Source: Sulfurimonas sp. HSL-1716 (GTDB taxonomy: Bacteria > Campylobacterota > Campylobacteria > Campylobacterales > Sulfurimonadaceae). Taken from it: 64,000 bases of DNA. Both the position numbers and the translations under genes were made by a program. The notes under the pieces are model-generated. The model worked only from the letters and a program-made list of their open reading frames with translations. It did not search any database and was not told where the DNA came from. The DNA is taken from NCBI RefSeq assembly GCF_039645975.1, contig NZ_CP147918.1:558001-622000 (forward strand). Direction: 5' to 3'. This document shows, piece after piece, positions 62,679 through 64,000 of this stretch (position 1 is its first letter; each line of letters begins with the position of its first letter).

Positions 62679-64000
62679 TTGAACAGATATTACAGTTATC
62701 CTCCTACACTGACGGACGATGGCGATAAACGTGAAGAGATACGCAGGTATTTTCATAACAGTTATGATATGTTTGAAAAGGTTTTTGACCTTTTAAAAGA
62801 TGAAAGTGTCTTTTACAGGCAATCCGAGCCCTCCCGCCATCCTATGATATTTTATTTCGGTCATACCGCAGCCTTTTTTATAAACAAGCTTGTGATTGCG
62901 GGGATCATCAAAGAGCGGATCAATCCCGAATTTGAATCGATCTTTGCCATCGGCGTGGACGAGATGGTTTGGGATGATCTTGACGAAGAGCATTACAGAT
63001 GGCCCAAAGTAAGCGAAGTACGACAATACAGAGACAAAGTAAGAGAAGTCGTCGATGCTCTTATCACCGACCTTCCCCTTACATTGCCCATAAAATGGGA
63101 AGATCCTTTTTGGATCATACTGATGGGCATCGAACATGAGCGCATACACATAGAGACATCTTCGGTCCTTCACCGTCAGATGCCCATAGAGTTTATAAAA
63201 GAGGTAAAAGAGTTCGATATCTTTGATGACGGACGGGAAGATTTTCCTTTAAATGCCATGGTAGACATCAAGGGTGCTGCGCTGCGGCTTGGAAAAGATT
63301 TCAATCATCATCTGTACGGCTGGGATAACGAATACGGAACGTTTATGTGCGGAGTAGATGATTTTAAAGTCTCGAAGTTTCTGGTAAGCAACGGTGAATT
63401 TTTGGAGTTTGTAAAAAGCGGCGGTTATGAGGATGAGACGCTTTGGGATGAAGAGGGTTTGAAATTCCTGCAGATAAGAGGTGCGAAATATCCTCCTTTT
63501 TGGGTCAAAACAGAGACAGGCTTTAAATACAGGACTATAAGCAGGATCGTAGATATGCCAAAGAACTGGCCTGTCGACGTTAACGCTCTTGAAGCGCAGG
63601 CGTATTGCAGGTATATCTCCAGACGCGACGGCATTACATATTCGCTGCCGAGCGAAGCTCAATGGTACAGACTTTATGAGCATGCCGGATTGAAAGACGT
63701 ACCGAGCTTTGATGATAAAAATGCCAATATCAACCTTTCTCATCATCTTTCCTCCTGCAGTGTGGACAGATTCTCTTTTAACGGCGTTTATGACGTCGTG
63801 GGCAATGTATGGCAGTGGACGGATACGCCTATAGACGGATTTAGCGGCTTTAAAATTCATAATGCCTATGACGATTTCTCTACTCCTACGTTTGACGGCA
63901 AGCATAATCTCATAAAGGGCGGTTCCTTCATAAGTACAGGAAATGAGATCATGAAGCATGCCCGTTATGCCTTTAGAAGACATTTTTATCAGCATGCGGG
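62679..64000 (+). CDS. ovoA: 5-histidylcysteine sulfoxide synthase OvoA (partial, cut by window edge)
   Basis: From TTG 62679 (AAAGGCAGAG ahead) the frame stays open to base 64000, giving 440 codons of a protein normally about 700 long. The N-terminal DinB-like iron-binding domain has SRHPMIFYFGHTAAFF (H62) and the HxxxHxE motif H153-H157-E159 in GIEHERIHIETSSVLHRQ, plus GVDEMVWDDLDEEHY. A FGE/sulfatase-modifying domain follows from about 215, with SLPSEAQWYRLYEHAG, VVGNVWQWTDTP and IKGGSF. OvoA joins Cys and His in ovothiol synthesis. The C-terminal methyltransferase domain is outside the window. Confidence 0.9.
   Translation, partial: MNRYYSYPPTLTDDGDKREEIRRYFHNSYDMFEKVFDLLKDESVFYRQSEPSRHPMIFYFGHTAAFFINKLVIAGIIKERINPEFESIFAIGVDEMVWDDLDEEHYRWPKVSEVRQYRDKVREVVDALITDLPLTLPIKWEDPFWIILMGIEHERIHIETSSVLHRQMPIEFIKEVKEFDIFDDGREDFPLNAMVDIKGAALRLGKDFNHHLYGWDNEYGTFMCGVDDFKVSKFLVSNGEFLEFVKSGGYEDETLWDEEGLKFLQIRGAKYPPFWVKTETGFKYRTISRIVDMPKNWPVDVNALEAQAYCRYISRRDGITYSLPSEAQWYRLYEHAGLKDVPSFDDKNANINLSHHLSSCSVDRFSFNGVYDVVGNVWQWTDTPIDGFSGFKIHNAYDDFSTPTFDGKHNLIKGGSFISTGNEIMKHARYAFRRHFYQHA

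Overview
The window is a dense stretch of bacterial chromosome with no gene-free gap above about 220 bases. It most likely comes from a free-living member of the Campylobacterota (Epsilonproteobacteria), near Sulfurimonas or Sulfuricurvum. The basis for this is the ArsR/ArsS-type two-component pair, the short glucose-6-phosphate isomerase, the CheV-CheA(with receiver)-CheW cluster, the pheA-hisC-fliF-fliG-fliH-dxs string, the moderate-to-low GC, the AT-rich -10-dominated promoters, the frequent TTG/GTG starts and the many c-di-GMP proteins. The genus is an inference; no 16S gene is present. I found no rRNA, tRNA, IS element, CRISPR array or prophage.

Layout. 1-2580: a truncated outer-membrane porin (minus) and an OmpR-type regulator/kinase pair diverge from a region with two perfect Fur 7-1-7 boxes. 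2581-10081: pgi (minus), then rho, murI, a WD40-propeller protein, and an apparent autoinducer-2 processing pair (LsrG-like monooxygenase fold plus LsrK kinase). 10127-21356: an EAL-CBS-GGDEF protein, a SnoaL-like protein and a small acidic protein, dnaX, an MFS transporter, a truncated MCP-like protein, surE, tcdA, two small unknowns, and a large membrane PAS-GGDEF-EAL protein. 21470-32329: greA, argC, lpxH-like, cheV-cheA-cheW, a Mla/MCE lipid-transport operon (STAS-MlaE, MlaF, MlaD, lipoprotein), and an aminopeptidase P. 32326-34157: a three-gene minus operon with two unknown proteins and a protoglobin fused to a PsiE-type membrane domain.

34352-45613: glnK-amt, a TonB-like protein with a periplasmic cysteine cluster next to a secreted thioredoxin-fold protein, the minus operon bioD-pyrB-pabB-histidine kinase, a PLP trans-sulfuration enzyme, and an N-degron module clpS-clpA-aat. 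45709-54969: a SYLF-domain protein, tal, pilT, rplY, pth, an LptF/G permease, lysA, a HAD-IIA protein with an altered active site, pheA and hisC. 54979-64000: fliF, fliG, fliH, dxs, a small exported protein, a GGDEF/EAL protein with altered motifs, and the first two-thirds of ovoA (ovothiol biosynthesis), cut by the window edge.

Much of the window is core metabolism in tightly overlapping operons. The main points of interest are the lsrG/lsrK pair in an unexpected phylum, the protoglobin-PsiE operon, the Fur-controlled divergent region at the left edge, the Cys-rich TonB with its thioredoxin neighbour, and the truncated MCP. Three c-di-GMP proteins of different architecture, a full chemotaxis core and flagellar basal-body genes point to a motile, signal-rich lifestyle.
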